DNA from: Flavobacterium ginsengisoli
Lineage (GTDB): Bacteria > Bacteroidota > Bacteroidia > Flavobacteriales > Flavobacteriaceae
Direction of reading: 5' to 3'
Assembly (NCBI RefSeq): GCF_029625315.1
Contig: NZ_CP121110.1
Span: 3,543,001 to 3,607,000, forward strand
DNA: 64,000 nt
This document shows positions 29,774-38,954 of this stretch, piece by piece; positions within the stretch are counted from its first letter, which is position 1; each line of letters starts with the position of its first letter. Both the position numbers and the translations under genes were made by a program. Under the pieces are notes generated by a model. It saw only the letters and a program-made list of their open reading frames with translations. It had not been told where the DNA came from and made no database searches.

Positions 29774-30820
29774 TTATTTTATTCCAATTAAATTCTTGAA
29801 TTATTGTATCGAAGTTATTCTGAACCATTTGGTTATTTTCTTTTCTATTTACCGTTTCGATCAGGCGTTTAACATCTGTCGCATAAAAAAGTAAAATGCA
29901 TTTTCTTGTAAAATTGCATGGTTAAATTTATTGTTGTGCGCTACAATTAATGCTTTTGCTGCCATAGCTTCTAGCAAAGATGGATTTGTCCCTCCTACAG
30001 AATGCCCATGAAAATAAAGATTAGAAAAATATCTCAAATTGTCTAAATGCTCTTTATTATAAATTCCTCCTATAAAACGTATATTCGAATAAGCATTAAA
30101 TTTCTTTTTAAGATAATTTCCAAAACTATTATCTTTATTTCCTACGACCAATATGTCTTTATCATCTTTACTATCAACAATTCCGTCTAAAATTATTTCG
30201 ATGTTATTCTCAGGTTCAAAGCGGGCAATCAATAAGTTGTACTTGTTTTTTTCTACATTATATAATGAAAGTACTTCTTCGTTTTCTTTAAGGAAAGGTT
30301 CAGCACCATAAGCAATGTAAGTTGCATCAATGCTATATTTCTCTTGCAGATATTGTTTAATGCCAATAGAATCTGCCACTAGATAATCGCTGCTTTTCAC
30401 TGCTTTCTTTTCGGCAAACTTTAGAAATTTTTGGGTATTGTACGAATATTTAGTTCTCTTCCACTCCAATCCATCCATATTGGTAATAATAACTGCTTTT
30501 TTGGGTAAGAGAAAAGACCATATAGAACTGCTTGTGTATCCTAATTGTAAAATAATATCAAAATTTCTCTTTCTAGAATCGAGAATACAATTCAAATCGT
30601 AAATAAATTGTCCAGCAGAACCTATTTTGTTTTCAGGGTCATATTGATGAATAATATTTACTCCCTTGTAGTTCTTCTCTTGAAAAACATGATTATGGGA
30701 ATTATAAACATAAACCTCATGTTTTTGTTGTACTAAATAGACAGCAAAAATTTCAGCAAACTGCTCAAAACCGCCATAATTATTAGGGATTCCTCTGGTA
30801 CCAAGAATGGCTATTTTCAT
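29733..30820 (-). CDS. family 1/4 glycosyltransferase (DUF1972-type), apparent frameshift
   Basis: A rhamnosyltransferase-like GT of about 362 residues. It starts MKIAILGTRGIPNNYGGFEQ, the DUF1972 signature, and has a GT-B donor domain with LIARFEPENNIEIILDG and HSVGGTNPSLLEAMAAKALI. The frame breaks in a T-run at 29885-29890; adding one T reads FYFFYATDVKRLIETVNRKE and the protein runs to EKSLQ at 29733, overlapping the next gene by 41 bases. Without correction the C-terminal helix that packs on the N-terminal domain is lost, so an error is likely. Confidence 0.84.
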
Positions 30821-30923
30821 CTAAATTTTATCAATCTGAAATCAAAAATAGCAATTTTAAAATTCTTAATAATTTAATTACAAACAAATTCGTTTTTAAT
30901 TAATGAATATTTAATTTAATTTC

Positions 30924-30931
30924 TACTTTTG
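30924..30931 (+). promoter_or_regulatory. -7 box for the 2OG-Fe(II) oxygenase gene
   Basis: TACTTTTG matches TAnnTTTG. Transcription would begin near 30938, which rules out the TTG at 30933 as start and supports the ATG at 30957. Confidence 0.5.
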
Positions 30932-30956
30932 TTTGGAAGCGACTAAAATAGCACCT

Positions 30957-31733
30957 ATGATTAATTTTGAATATCTGGAAAACCATTTAGATGATTTGCG
31001 TTTAAAATATTTAACTGCCAGACCATTTCCACATTTAATAATAGATGCCTTTTGTGAAGAAGAAAAATTACTAAAAGCCCATAAAAGCATTCCTGAACTC
31101 AACAATAAAAGCCGCGATTATTCTTTTGCAAATAATAAATTTGAAAAATCAAATTATAAAGAATTAGGCCCTGAATTGAATGAGCTTTATAATGATCTCT
31201 CGTCTGAAAGATTCAATAAAATCATATCGTACATAACATCAAAATCAATTTTTGTTGACCCAAAAAATCACGGCGGAGGATTACATCAGGGCAAGAAAAA
31301 TAGTTTTCTAGATATGCACTTAGACTTTAATTACCATCCTATTAACAAAAATTGGTATCGAGAGTTAAACTTACTTTTGTATTTAAATAAAGATTGGAAA
31401 CCGGAATATAAAGGAGGTTTAAAAATTTGTGATTTAAGAACTGGTGAAGAAGCTGAACTAGATGTTCCTTTTAATCGTTTAATTATCCAACAATGCGCAC
31501 CTTATACACTTCATGGATATGATATGACTAATTTTCCTGAAGGAAGCTATAGAACATCAATCGCGACATATGCCTATCAAATTCATAAAAAGCTAATTGA
31601 AAAACCACGTACAACAGATTGGTTTCCAAAAGAAGATGCTTCTTTTTTAAAAAAACAATTTGCAAAAAATTATAACTTTTTAGTGCAAACGAAGAATAAA
31701 TTATTTGGAAGCAATACTGCTAAAAATCAGTAA
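30957..31733 (+). CDS. 2OG-Fe(II) oxygenase
   Basis: A 258-residue dioxygenase-type protein. The iron ligands are probably the His and Asp of MHLDFN (about residues 121-126) and a later His in YTLHGYDM (about residue 186), followed by RTSIATYAYQ, where the Arg would hold 2-oxoglutarate. The start is the ATG at 30957; a TTG frame 24 bases earlier would begin before the predicted transcript. It is the only plus-strand gene inside the minus-strand polysaccharide cluster, so a role in modifying the sugar or its carrier is inferred from position. Confidence 0.84.
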   Translation: MINFEYLENHLDDLRLKYLTARPFPHLIIDAFCEEEKLLKAHKSIPELNNKSRDYSFANNKFEKSNYKELGPELNELYNDLSSERFNKIISYITSKSIFVDPKNHGGGLHQGKKNSFLDMHLDFNYHPINKNWYRELNLLLYLNKDWKPEYKGGLKICDLRTGEEAELDVPFNRLIIQQCAPYTLHGYDMTNFPEGSYRTSIATYAYQIHKKLIEKPRTTDWFPKEDASFLKKQFAKNYNFLVQTKNKLFGSNTAKNQ

Positions 31734-31739
31734 ATCAAA

Positions 31740-32855
31740 TTATTTCGTTTTTGTTATAAGATGATATAAAATCTCTGCTGATTTTTTCCAGCTGTATTTT
31801 TCTTTAATGTCTTCTGCCATTCTTTCGAAATCTGAACTTAAGTTTTCGTCCAATATTTTTTGGAGCTTTATATTAAATTCAGCTTGATTATAAGGATCAA
31901 AATAAAAATCTTTGAAAAAACTAAAATCGGACATTGCCGTTTTATTGGAGCAAATTGTCGGTATTTTTGCCGCTACTGATTCTAATGGAGGAATTCCGAA
32001 ACCTTCTGCTATAGAAGGATAAACAGCTGCATTTGCTCCTCTTAACAATAATAACATGGTCTTAAAATCAATGTTTTTTAAAGTTATGATCTTCTTTTTT
32101 ATTTCAGAATCGAGTTTGTTAAATACTTCAGTAAATTGAGGATTCTCTAAAGTATCATTTCCTAAAAAAAGAAGTTCGTATTCTTTATATAATTCCAGAT
32201 TTAAAAAAGCTTTTAAAACCATTTGATGATTTTTTCTTGGCTCCCATCGGCTTACATAAATAATATACTTTTTTAATGAAAAAATTTTTGCGACTTCAGC
32301 CTTAATTGATTCTTTATCATATGCTTCAAAAAAGATTTCATCAATTGCATTTGGAGTAATCTCATAATTTGACATTACAAAATGCTGTCGGATTTTTTCT
32401 TTGGAATACTCTGAAACTGTTAATCTGATTTCTGACCATTTAGCACTTTGTTTATATAAAAACGTGTTGATCGTTTTACTAAAGAAAGAGAAATATTCTG
32501 GAAAATCGATAAACAATATATCGTGTGTTGTCACTATGTATTTACATCTTTTAAATGGCGAAACAGTATATTGAAAATGGGCAAAATCTATTTTATACTT
32601 TTTGATAATCTGCGGAACATCAATAAGTAATCTCAAATATTTGTTTTGATATTTATACTTCAAATAAGTAACATTTGAATGATTACCAAAAACAGTCGCC
32701 AAATTATCGGGATGGGAAGAGACTAGAAAAAAATGAAGATCTTGTTTTGTAATTAATTCAGAATATAAACCTTGTATATATGTTCTAGTTCCTTGAAAAC
32801 CACTATCAAAAACATGGCAGTCAACAAAAATGCTAGTTGTGTTTTTAATACTCAT
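31740..32855 (-). CDS. family 4 glycosyltransferase
   Basis: A GT-B fold retaining glycosyltransferase of 371 residues. The donor-binding domain has YVSRWEPRKNHQMVLKAF and the E-x7-E motif PSIAEGFGIPPLESVAA. The N-terminal acceptor domain begins after FVDCHVFDSGFQGTRTYIQG. The start lies 11 bases inside the end of the preceding polymerase gene, so the two are coupled. The sugar is unknown. Confidence 0.9.
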   Translation of the reverse strand: MSIKNTTSIFVDCHVFDSGFQGTRTYIQGLYSELITKQDLHFFLVSSHPDNLATVFGNHSNVTYLKYKYQNKYLRLLIDVPQIIKKYKIDFAHFQYTVSPFKRCKYIVTTHDILFIDFPEYFSFFSKTINTFLYKQSAKWSEIRLTVSEYSKEKIRQHFVMSNYEITPNAIDEIFFEAYDKESIKAEVAKIFSLKKYIIYVSRWEPRKNHQMVLKAFLNLELYKEYELLFLGNDTLENPQFTEVFNKLDSEIKKKIITLKNIDFKTMLLLLRGANAAVYPSIAEGFGIPPLESVAAKIPTICSNKTAMSDFSFFKDFYFDPYNQAEFNIKLQKILDENLSSDFERMAEDIKEKYSWKKSAEILYHLITKTK

Positions 32856-34107
32856 TTTTTATTCTTTTTTGACTATTATGCTCTCTAATCATTACTTCTC
32901 TAAGAGCAACCAAGAATCCAATTATTATCGATTTATTGTCAAGTTTTAAGTACAATCCTAAAAATACCCAGTTTGATACTATCAAAAAAACGCTTGATCC
33001 TATTAATAAATAATTTATTGTTTGCACATTGTCAATATCCGATTTTTTTTGTCGGAACAAAACAACTAAAAAAGTCAATAGAAATAAAACGCCTAATATT
33101 CCCGATTTTAAAAACACTGTCATATATCCGTTGTGTACAATTGGAATATACTGAACATATTCGTGATCATTGGTCCATACTTTTCTTCCGAGATTTAATG
33201 TAGATCCTAAACCTTCTCCAAAAAGTATTGCTCTATTTCCGTTTGCCGAAACTTGGTTTACAGCAATTATATTCTCAAATGATCTATAATTGTCATTAAA
33301 ATCTTTCCAATCATCCTTGTCGATTCGAGTTTTAAAAGCTTCTTTTGGAGCGATTTTTATTTTATATAAAAAGGCTTGGATTCCTCTTCCTTCCCTTTTC
33401 GGATTAATATAAACAATGGCTGCATAGCCGATAATCGCAGCCAGTACAATGGATAAAATTACTTTTAAAGATCTTTTATTAAAGGTTAAATATCCTTTTA
33501 AACCAACATATAAAATCACAAACTGAATTAAATTTGTACGTGCCAAATATAAAAAACTTGACAAGCCTATTGTTGCTATTAAAAATAATCTTTGATTCTT
33601 TGAAATTTCTAGTTTAAAGTCTTTATAGAAAATGAGAATAATTAGTATATAAATCTCATAATCACTAAAATACCCTCCACGATCTCTTAAAAGATTTACA
33701 CTTAAAGTTCTAAATTCTATTACTGCAAAAAGTAACATTATTAAGTGTATAATAGAAATTGCTAATCCGGTATAAACCAATACTTTTAAAGCTAGTTTGC
33801 TACTAAATCTGCAGAGTTGATATCCTACTAATAATCCTAAAATAGGTTTAACCAAATACGTAAAATCTCTTATAAATAAAAAAGCGGTTGTTTTATTGAA
33901 AAAAGTAGAAACAATTGCAATTAAAAGTATGGACAAAAAAATGGCATTGTACTGAATTATCGTAAAAGAGTATTTTCTTTTAATTGTTATCAATAACGTT
34001 AAAGACCAAACAGCAAAAGTAAGTTCATAATTGGCAAACAAAGAAACCACAATGCAAAGCAAAAATAAAATCTGATAGGGAAAATTTTTATAAATTGTGA
34101 TATTCAT
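32845..34107 (-). CDS. O-antigen polymerase-like membrane protein
   Basis: A 420-residue membrane protein with about ten to twelve helices and a large periplasmic loop at about 255-320 (KDDWKDFNDNYRSFENIIAV, then GNRAILFGEGLGSTLNLG). This is the second polymerase/ligase-type protein of the cluster. It is packed between a flippase (two bases upstream) and a GT4, the typical place of a Wzy polymerase. The one at 28451 may then be a ligase, but this division is a guess. Confidence 0.8.
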   Translation of the reverse strand: MNITIYKNFPYQILFLLCIVVSLFANYELTFAVWSLTLLITIKRKYSFTIIQYNAIFLSILLIAIVSTFFNKTTAFLFIRDFTYLVKPILGLLVGYQLCRFSSKLALKVLVYTGLAISIIHLIMLLFAVIEFRTLSVNLLRDRGGYFSDYEIYILIILIFYKDFKLEISKNQRLFLIATIGLSSFLYLARTNLIQFVILYVGLKGYLTFNKRSLKVILSIVLAAIIGYAAIVYINPKREGRGIQAFLYKIKIAPKEAFKTRIDKDDWKDFNDNYRSFENIIAVNQVSANGNRAILFGEGLGSTLNLGRKVWTNDHEYVQYIPIVHNGYMTVFLKSGILGVLFLLTFLVVLFRQKKSDIDNVQTINYLLIGSSVFLIVSNWVFLGLYLKLDNKSIIIGFLVALREVMIREHNSQKRIKNEY

Positions 34108-34109
34108 TA

Positions 34110-35378
34110 TTACTTATTCAATTTAATCATTGGTTTTAAAACTAAACAATAGGCAATTATCACCAGTATTTCGATAATAATTGTAGCAATAAAAGCACCT
34201 TGCAATCCGATGTTTTTTACTAATAGAAAAAATACAAGTAAACTAAAAACAGAAGAACCAATTGTAATATGTATATATACCCTATTTCTGTCTAATGCAA
34301 AAAGCAATTGTTTTAAAGCAAAAGAAATTGCCATAAATATGGGTATAATTAAACCTAACCTAAAAAAGAATGCCATTGATTCTAATTCATTTGAAGGAAT
34401 ATTGAAATATAACAAAATCTGCTCTGTTAAAACAAATGCAATAAATACTAATGATAGAACAAATAGATAATTTAAGCCATTATATTTCAGCCAATTATAA
34501 ATACCTTTTTTTAAATTCAAGTGTATCTGCAAACAAACATCGGCATATATAAAATTAAAAAACATTTGCAGATATGTTCTAAAAGTCATTATAATCTGTT
34601 CTATAATTCTATATTGTCCTGCCATGCCATTTCCGCCCACATAACTAATTATCATTATGGGCAGATATTGATAAAACGAAAGAAACAATTGTGAAAATGT
34701 TAGAGAGAATTCCTCTTTTAACAACTGTAAAGCGTCTTTAGTAACATTGTTGTAGAACCTTAAATTGTATTTTTTTATAAGACTAGCCAATCCTATCAAA
34801 CTTGAAATTATCAATCCTAATCCCAAATAAGCATTGGCATAAATATAATCATCCTTTTTATGGATAAAAATAAAAATGCCAGCCACATAGATTATTTTAG
34901 AAATAATATTAATGAAAGAGATCCATTTGTAATTTTCTAAACCCTGAAAAATCCAAGTGGGATTTATTAATTGACCTATTACATACAAAAAACTAAAAAA
35001 GAAAACGGCTTGTTCCTTATTAAAAAATGGGACAAAATAAATAAGTAAAAGAGCTGCAAATAGTAAAATTACAGTCAAAAACAATTTCATTACATAAATA
35101 GAAACTATTTTCTTTTTTATAATTTCAGGATTGTTTCTGTTAATTGATATTTCTTTAGTTCCGTTAATGTAAGAACCATAATCAACTAAAACATTTAATA
35201 TTAAAGCAAACGAAAAACCAACCGCAATCTTTCCTAATCCTTCTTTTTCGCAAATAGCAACCAAATATGGTACAACCAGCAGCGGACTAACCAGATTAAT
35301 AATCTGACCAATGCCGTAAATAACAAAATTTTTCATTCGGTTATTCTGCAATATCTTTAAGTATTTTGATCTAAACAA
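34110..35378 (-). CDS. oligosaccharide flippase, Wzx-like
   Basis: A membrane protein of 422 residues (or about 408 from an internal ATG near 35336, MKNFVIYGIGQIINL) with twelve to fourteen helices. The N-terminal amphipathic segment and the PYLVAICEKEGLGKIAVGFS region match Wzx/RfbX flippases. It begins an operon with the Wzy-like and GT4 genes directly downstream. A terminator at 35471-35497 isolates it from the lipoprotein gene upstream. Confidence 0.87.
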   Translation of the reverse strand: MFRSKYLKILQNNRMKNFVIYGIGQIINLVSPLLVVPYLVAICEKEGLGKIAVGFSFALILNVLVDYGSYINGTKEISINRNNPEIIKKKIVSIYVMKLFLTVILLFAALLLIYFVPFFNKEQAVFFFSFLYVIGQLINPTWIFQGLENYKWISFINIISKIIYVAGIFIFIHKKDDYIYANAYLGLGLIISSLIGLASLIKKYNLRFYNNVTKDALQLLKEEFSLTFSQLFLSFYQYLPIMIISYVGGNGMAGQYRIIEQIIMTFRTYLQMFFNFIYADVCLQIHLNLKKGIYNWLKYNGLNYLFVLSLVFIAFVLTEQILLYFNIPSNELESMAFFFRLGLIIPIFMAISFALKQLLFALDRNRVYIHITIGSSVFSLLVFFLLVKNIGLQGAFIATIIIEILVIIAYCLVLKPMIKLNK

Positions 35379-35470
35379 GATAATAAGATTGGTTTACAAA
35401 TGCGACAAAGATTCAAGATGATTTAAAAAATAGATAGAAAGTTACAGAATCTTTTATAACGAAACTAGAT

Positions 35471-35497
35471 AAAAAGAGCCACAAAATTGTGGCTCTT
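35471..35497 (-). terminator. terminator after the lipoprotein gene
   Basis: On the minus strand AAGAGCCACAA pairs with TTGTGGCTCTT, and a T-run follows. It ends 20 bases after the lipoprotein stop at 35517. Confidence 0.85.
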
Positions 35498-35516
35498 AGA
35501 TATTTATAAAGTAAAG

Positions 35517-36065
35517 TTATTTTACGATTAATTGAATTTGATCATAAAGCGCTTTCTCTGAATAAAACAACGGATCATATTTTCCTTCTTTTGTTTTGAA
35601 GTTTTGAATAGTTGAATTTTTCTTGTCTAGAATTTTTATACAATCATTTGGTATAAAATAGTTAAAAAATAGCGAGTCTTTAGCTTCAAAACTTTTGCTA
35701 TAGTATTTCATTCTAAAATTCTTAATAACAATTTCTTTTTGCGCTTCATTAGTTCCAAAATCAATTCTAATGTAATTTGGAATTACATCTTCTGGTAAGT
35801 TAAAAACAATATCTTGCTGATTCTCGTTAGCTTTTACAGCTGTCCAAACAGAATTTTCTTCTTTATAAGGAACCTCATAAGCATCCTGGCTATAATACAA
35901 CTGAAAATTATCGTCTGCTTTTACAATTGCTGATAACGTTACTTGAAAATTGTTGTTCTTTACTTCAACTTCGGCTGGTTTAACCTCATCTTTATTGGCT
36001 TCTTTTTTACAAGAAGTAAACGTTACAAATAAAATTAAACTTACAAAAAATAGTTTTGTTTTCAT
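35517..36065 (-). CDS. unrecognised lipoprotein
   Basis: A 182-residue lipoprotein. The signal MKTKLFFVSLILFVTFTSCK ends in the lipobox Cys at about residue 19. The acidic linker after it (DEVKPAEVEVKNN) is followed by a beta-rich domain (NFQVTLSAIVKADDNFQLYY; IPNYIRIDFGTNEAQ). I do not recognise the fold from sequence; the beta sandwich pattern could be a carbohydrate-binding type. It sits 74 bases after the Wzz-like gene and has its own terminator. Confidence 0.8.
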   Translation of the reverse strand: MKTKLFFVSLILFVTFTSCKKEANKDEVKPAEVEVKNNNFQVTLSAIVKADDNFQLYYSQDAYEVPYKEENSVWTAVKANENQQDIVFNLPEDVIPNYIRIDFGTNEAQKEIVIKNFRMKYYSKSFEAKDSLFFNYFIPNDCIKILDKKNSTIQNFKTKEGKYDPLFYSEKALYDQIQLIVK

Positions 36066-36139
36066 TTTGGAAATTTTTGGCTAATTTAGTTTTTAAACTT
36101 TAAAAAAAGCTTTACCTCGATAATACTATTATATTTTTT

Positions 36140-37129
36140 TTAGACTGTTTTTTCTACAATTAATGACTTTTGTTTTCTGTAAAAATTCTTAAAATATTGT
36201 AGAGAAATATAAATTAAAATAAACAAGAAAGGAAATAACAATTTCTTGTGTCCATAAAGAATACCTTTTTTCTCGATATTTATTGTTGTACTAATATCTT
36301 TGATAATTTTATCGTATCCTATTAATTCAAGTCTATGGCTTCCTTGTTCATTAACTAAATCTCCTTTTGTTCTAATGACATCATTAAGCTGATTATTTTC
36401 ATTATAATAAACTAATTTGTCACTTTTTTGAGAGTTTGCGTTAGCAGAAAATTCATTTAAGACCCCATCTATTTGAGCAATAGTGACTTCATTTTGTGCC
36501 ATTTTTGCTTTGACATTTGCCAGTTGTGCTTCCTGAATTTTTTTATAATATTCCGCTTCGTTTAAATATTTCAAGATAGGCTCTATAATTTCTTTATCAT
36601 CAATTAAACCATCAGTTCTAATTGAAATACTATGAAAACGGTAATTCTTACTAGTTATATCATCCGAAATAATCTTTTTTATATCTCCATTATCAGCCAT
36701 TAACTTTATTAATTCAAAATTTTCAGGCTTATTATTTATAAAATTATAAACGTCTGCAACAGGTTCAATTTCTATAGTAACCAGTTTATTTGGTTTTTTA
36801 ATACCTACATTTTTCTTTAAAAATAAGCTATCGTCTTCATTGATTTTTGAGCTTATCAAATCAATTTTTGAATATAGATATTCTATGCTTCCAAAATTTG
36901 GCGCCACAATAATCTGATGGTCATATTTCTTTTGAGTTTTGTCTAAAAAAAGACCAATACCAAACCCAACAATAATTAAAATTGCCGAAATCTTCCAATT
37001 CTTAATAAAGAACTGAATTGCATTGAAAATAGATCTTTTAGTAGATTCAAAAAATCCATTAATCTTTTTTGAAACATCAGCTAAATCAATCTCTTGATCT
37101 GTATTATCCTGCGGTACTTTTGTACTCAT
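36140..37129 (-). CDS. Wzz-like polysaccharide chain-length regulator
   Basis: A 329-residue protein with a membrane helix at each end (about residues 46-66, WKISAILIIVGFGIGLFLDK, and 294-313, LLFPFLFILIYISLQYF) and a periplasmic domain between them with coiled-coil stretches. That two-helix layout is the mark of Wzz chain-length determinants, which set the number of repeat units added by Wzy. The Pro-rich motif usually seen before the second helix is weak here. It follows the DUF6909 gene by seven bases. Confidence 0.8.
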   Translation of the reverse strand: MSTKVPQDNTDQEIDLADVSKKINGFFESTKRSIFNAIQFFIKNWKISAILIIVGFGIGLFLDKTQKKYDHQIIVAPNFGSIEYLYSKIDLISSKINEDDSLFLKKNVGIKKPNKLVTIEIEPVADVYNFINNKPENFELIKLMADNGDIKKIISDDITSKNYRFHSISIRTDGLIDDKEIIEPILKYLNEAEYYKKIQEAQLANVKAKMAQNEVTIAQIDGVLNEFSANANSQKSDKLVYYNENNQLNDVIRTKGDLVNEQGSHRLELIGYDKIIKDISTTINIEKKGILYGHKKLLFPFLFILIYISLQYFKNFYRKQKSLIVEKTV

Positions 37130-37136
37130 TCACAAT

Positions 37137-38816
37137 TTATTTTATATTGAAAATCTGCTCTAAAATTTTAATCGTAATTAAATAAGTAGGTTTTACACCA
37201 GTTGTTCCCAATCCGCCTGAAGCCAAAGTGCTTCCTGTTTCAAGAGGATTATCTGATGCATAATAGGCGTAACGAACTTTTATATCGTGCGGAACGCTTT
37301 TTCTAATTTTTGATGCTGACTGAATCGCTTTTTGGTAATAAGAACCTTCCATTTCTAGACCGATTACACCCCAAGTCGATTCGTGGAAAAACTTCAATAA
37401 ATCTCTGTTTTGCAATGACGTTCCTAAAACAGTAACCATTGCTCCTTCGTAAATATCAATGTCATTTCCTTCGAACATAGAACCTGTTAGTTCATTTTCG
37501 AAGAAATAGTTATCGGCCGTTCCTTCGTTAATATGAGCAGAAGGAATCATGATATCTCCTTTTCCACCTTCTAGAATTCCTGCTTTACCCATAATAGAAA
37601 CCGATTTTATATTTAGTAAAGTTTCTTTTTTATATGGTTTTAAGAGCTCATCAATAGTTTCATAAGCCTGCTCACCAAAAGCATAATCCATTACAATGAT
37701 TACCGGTTTGTCTTCGCCTACATTTGCATGTGAAAATGCTGTTTTTGACCAGTCAATTTTTGCTGTATCAAAAATCTGAACATCGATATTGGTTCCTGAA
37801 CAATCTGGCAACGAAATCATTCCGTTTTTTAAAGCCAAATCTTCTACTTGAGCTCTAATTTCTTTTGAGCCAGAACTACTTAATTCTTCATAAATAAAGA
37901 AATCTGTTTTTCCTTTATATTTTGTTTTCAGCAAAGGTGTTGCAAAGATCGAATTCATTACACTATGCATATTGGCACTAATTACGTGAATTGGTCTTTT
38001 CAACAAATCGTTTGCTTTTAAAACTTCTTTAATATTTGTTGCCCAGATTTCTCCATGAATATGATGACCAAGACGCTCACGTAAAACTGGACTAAAAGTA
38101 ATTGTACGTTTATTGTTTTCAACAATTTCTTCGATTGCTAATTTTCCTAACCAATAAATTACGTGCAGGAAACGATCTGGTGCAGTTTCTGAACCAAAAG
38201 CATCATAGATATCCAAAACTTCCTCAAAAGTTCTCGCTAAAATATTTGCAACATGCGAAATGGCTTTTTCTTTCTCAATCTGTGTTAGCTTTTTAGTTTG
38301 CATAACAGCTTGCTCCAGTTTCTGCCAATCGCGAGAAACCTCTCCACCATCATCGATTAAAACTCTATTTTTAATTTTATGAGATTCAATAAAAATGAAA
38401 GTCAAATGTGTTAGAATATCATAAATGTCAGAACGTCCACGTGTGATTTCTACATTCATTTGTTCTTCGTCTATTCTGTAGCAATTTCTTCTTCTTTTTG
38501 GAGGAACAATCGGCTGAAAATGCGATTTAGAATATCCTTCGTCTGAAGTTAAATTAATAAAACGGCATTGCTCAATTCCAATTGGAAGACGCTCAATAAC
38601 GTATAAAAGTCCGTTTAATTCTACTTTTTCTTCTGCAATATTCCCATAAATTTCTGGACGTAACGCTAATAATGATTCTCTTAAACTATCACCAGAAACT
38701 CCCATTGGTTTGTAAAAACCACGGTTGAATAAATGGCGCATTGTAATGTACATTTTTTCTATCGCCGCAGAAGATTCCTGTGCTCTTGATCTTGATATAT
38801 GTTTAGTTTCTTTCAT
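37137..38816 (-). CDS. DUF6909-like protein, possible nucleoside-phosphorylase-like C-terminal region
   Basis: A 559-residue soluble protein that I recall as DUF6909, function unknown. The N-terminal 270 residues are helical and rich in charged residues. The C-terminal part has GKAGILEGGKGDIMIPSAHI, then TVLGTSLQNRDLL and GVIGLEMEGSYYQKA. The GDIMIP and MEG pieces recall nucleoside phosphorylases, where the Met-Glu binds the ribose, but this is only a pattern match. It sits ahead of the Wzz-like gene, seven bases apart, and 138 bases behind a GH3-like gene. Complete, with no frame break. Confidence 0.72.
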   Translation of the reverse strand: MKETKHISRSRAQESSAAIEKMYITMRHLFNRGFYKPMGVSGDSLRESLLALRPEIYGNIAEEKVELNGLLYVIERLPIGIEQCRFINLTSDEGYSKSHFQPIVPPKRRRNCYRIDEEQMNVEITRGRSDIYDILTHLTFIFIESHKIKNRVLIDDGGEVSRDWQKLEQAVMQTKKLTQIEKEKAISHVANILARTFEEVLDIYDAFGSETAPDRFLHVIYWLGKLAIEEIVENNKRTITFSPVLRERLGHHIHGEIWATNIKEVLKANDLLKRPIHVISANMHSVMNSIFATPLLKTKYKGKTDFFIYEELSSSGSKEIRAQVEDLALKNGMISLPDCSGTNIDVQIFDTAKIDWSKTAFSHANVGEDKPVIIVMDYAFGEQAYETIDELLKPYKKETLLNIKSVSIMGKAGILEGGKGDIMIPSAHINEGTADNYFFENELTGSMFEGNDIDIYEGAMVTVLGTSLQNRDLLKFFHESTWGVIGLEMEGSYYQKAIQSASKIRKSVPHDIKVRYAYYASDNPLETGSTLASGGLGTTGVKPTYLITIKILEQIFNIK

Positions 38817-38954
38817 GCTTTTTTATTTTAAAAATCTTCTTCATTTTTTTTAAGAAGATACAAATATTTCGATAAACGAAATTAGGAATTATATACAAAA
38901 CTTTAATGAATTCCCATTTAACAAATTGTTAGATGACCTTTTTAAAAGCCGATT

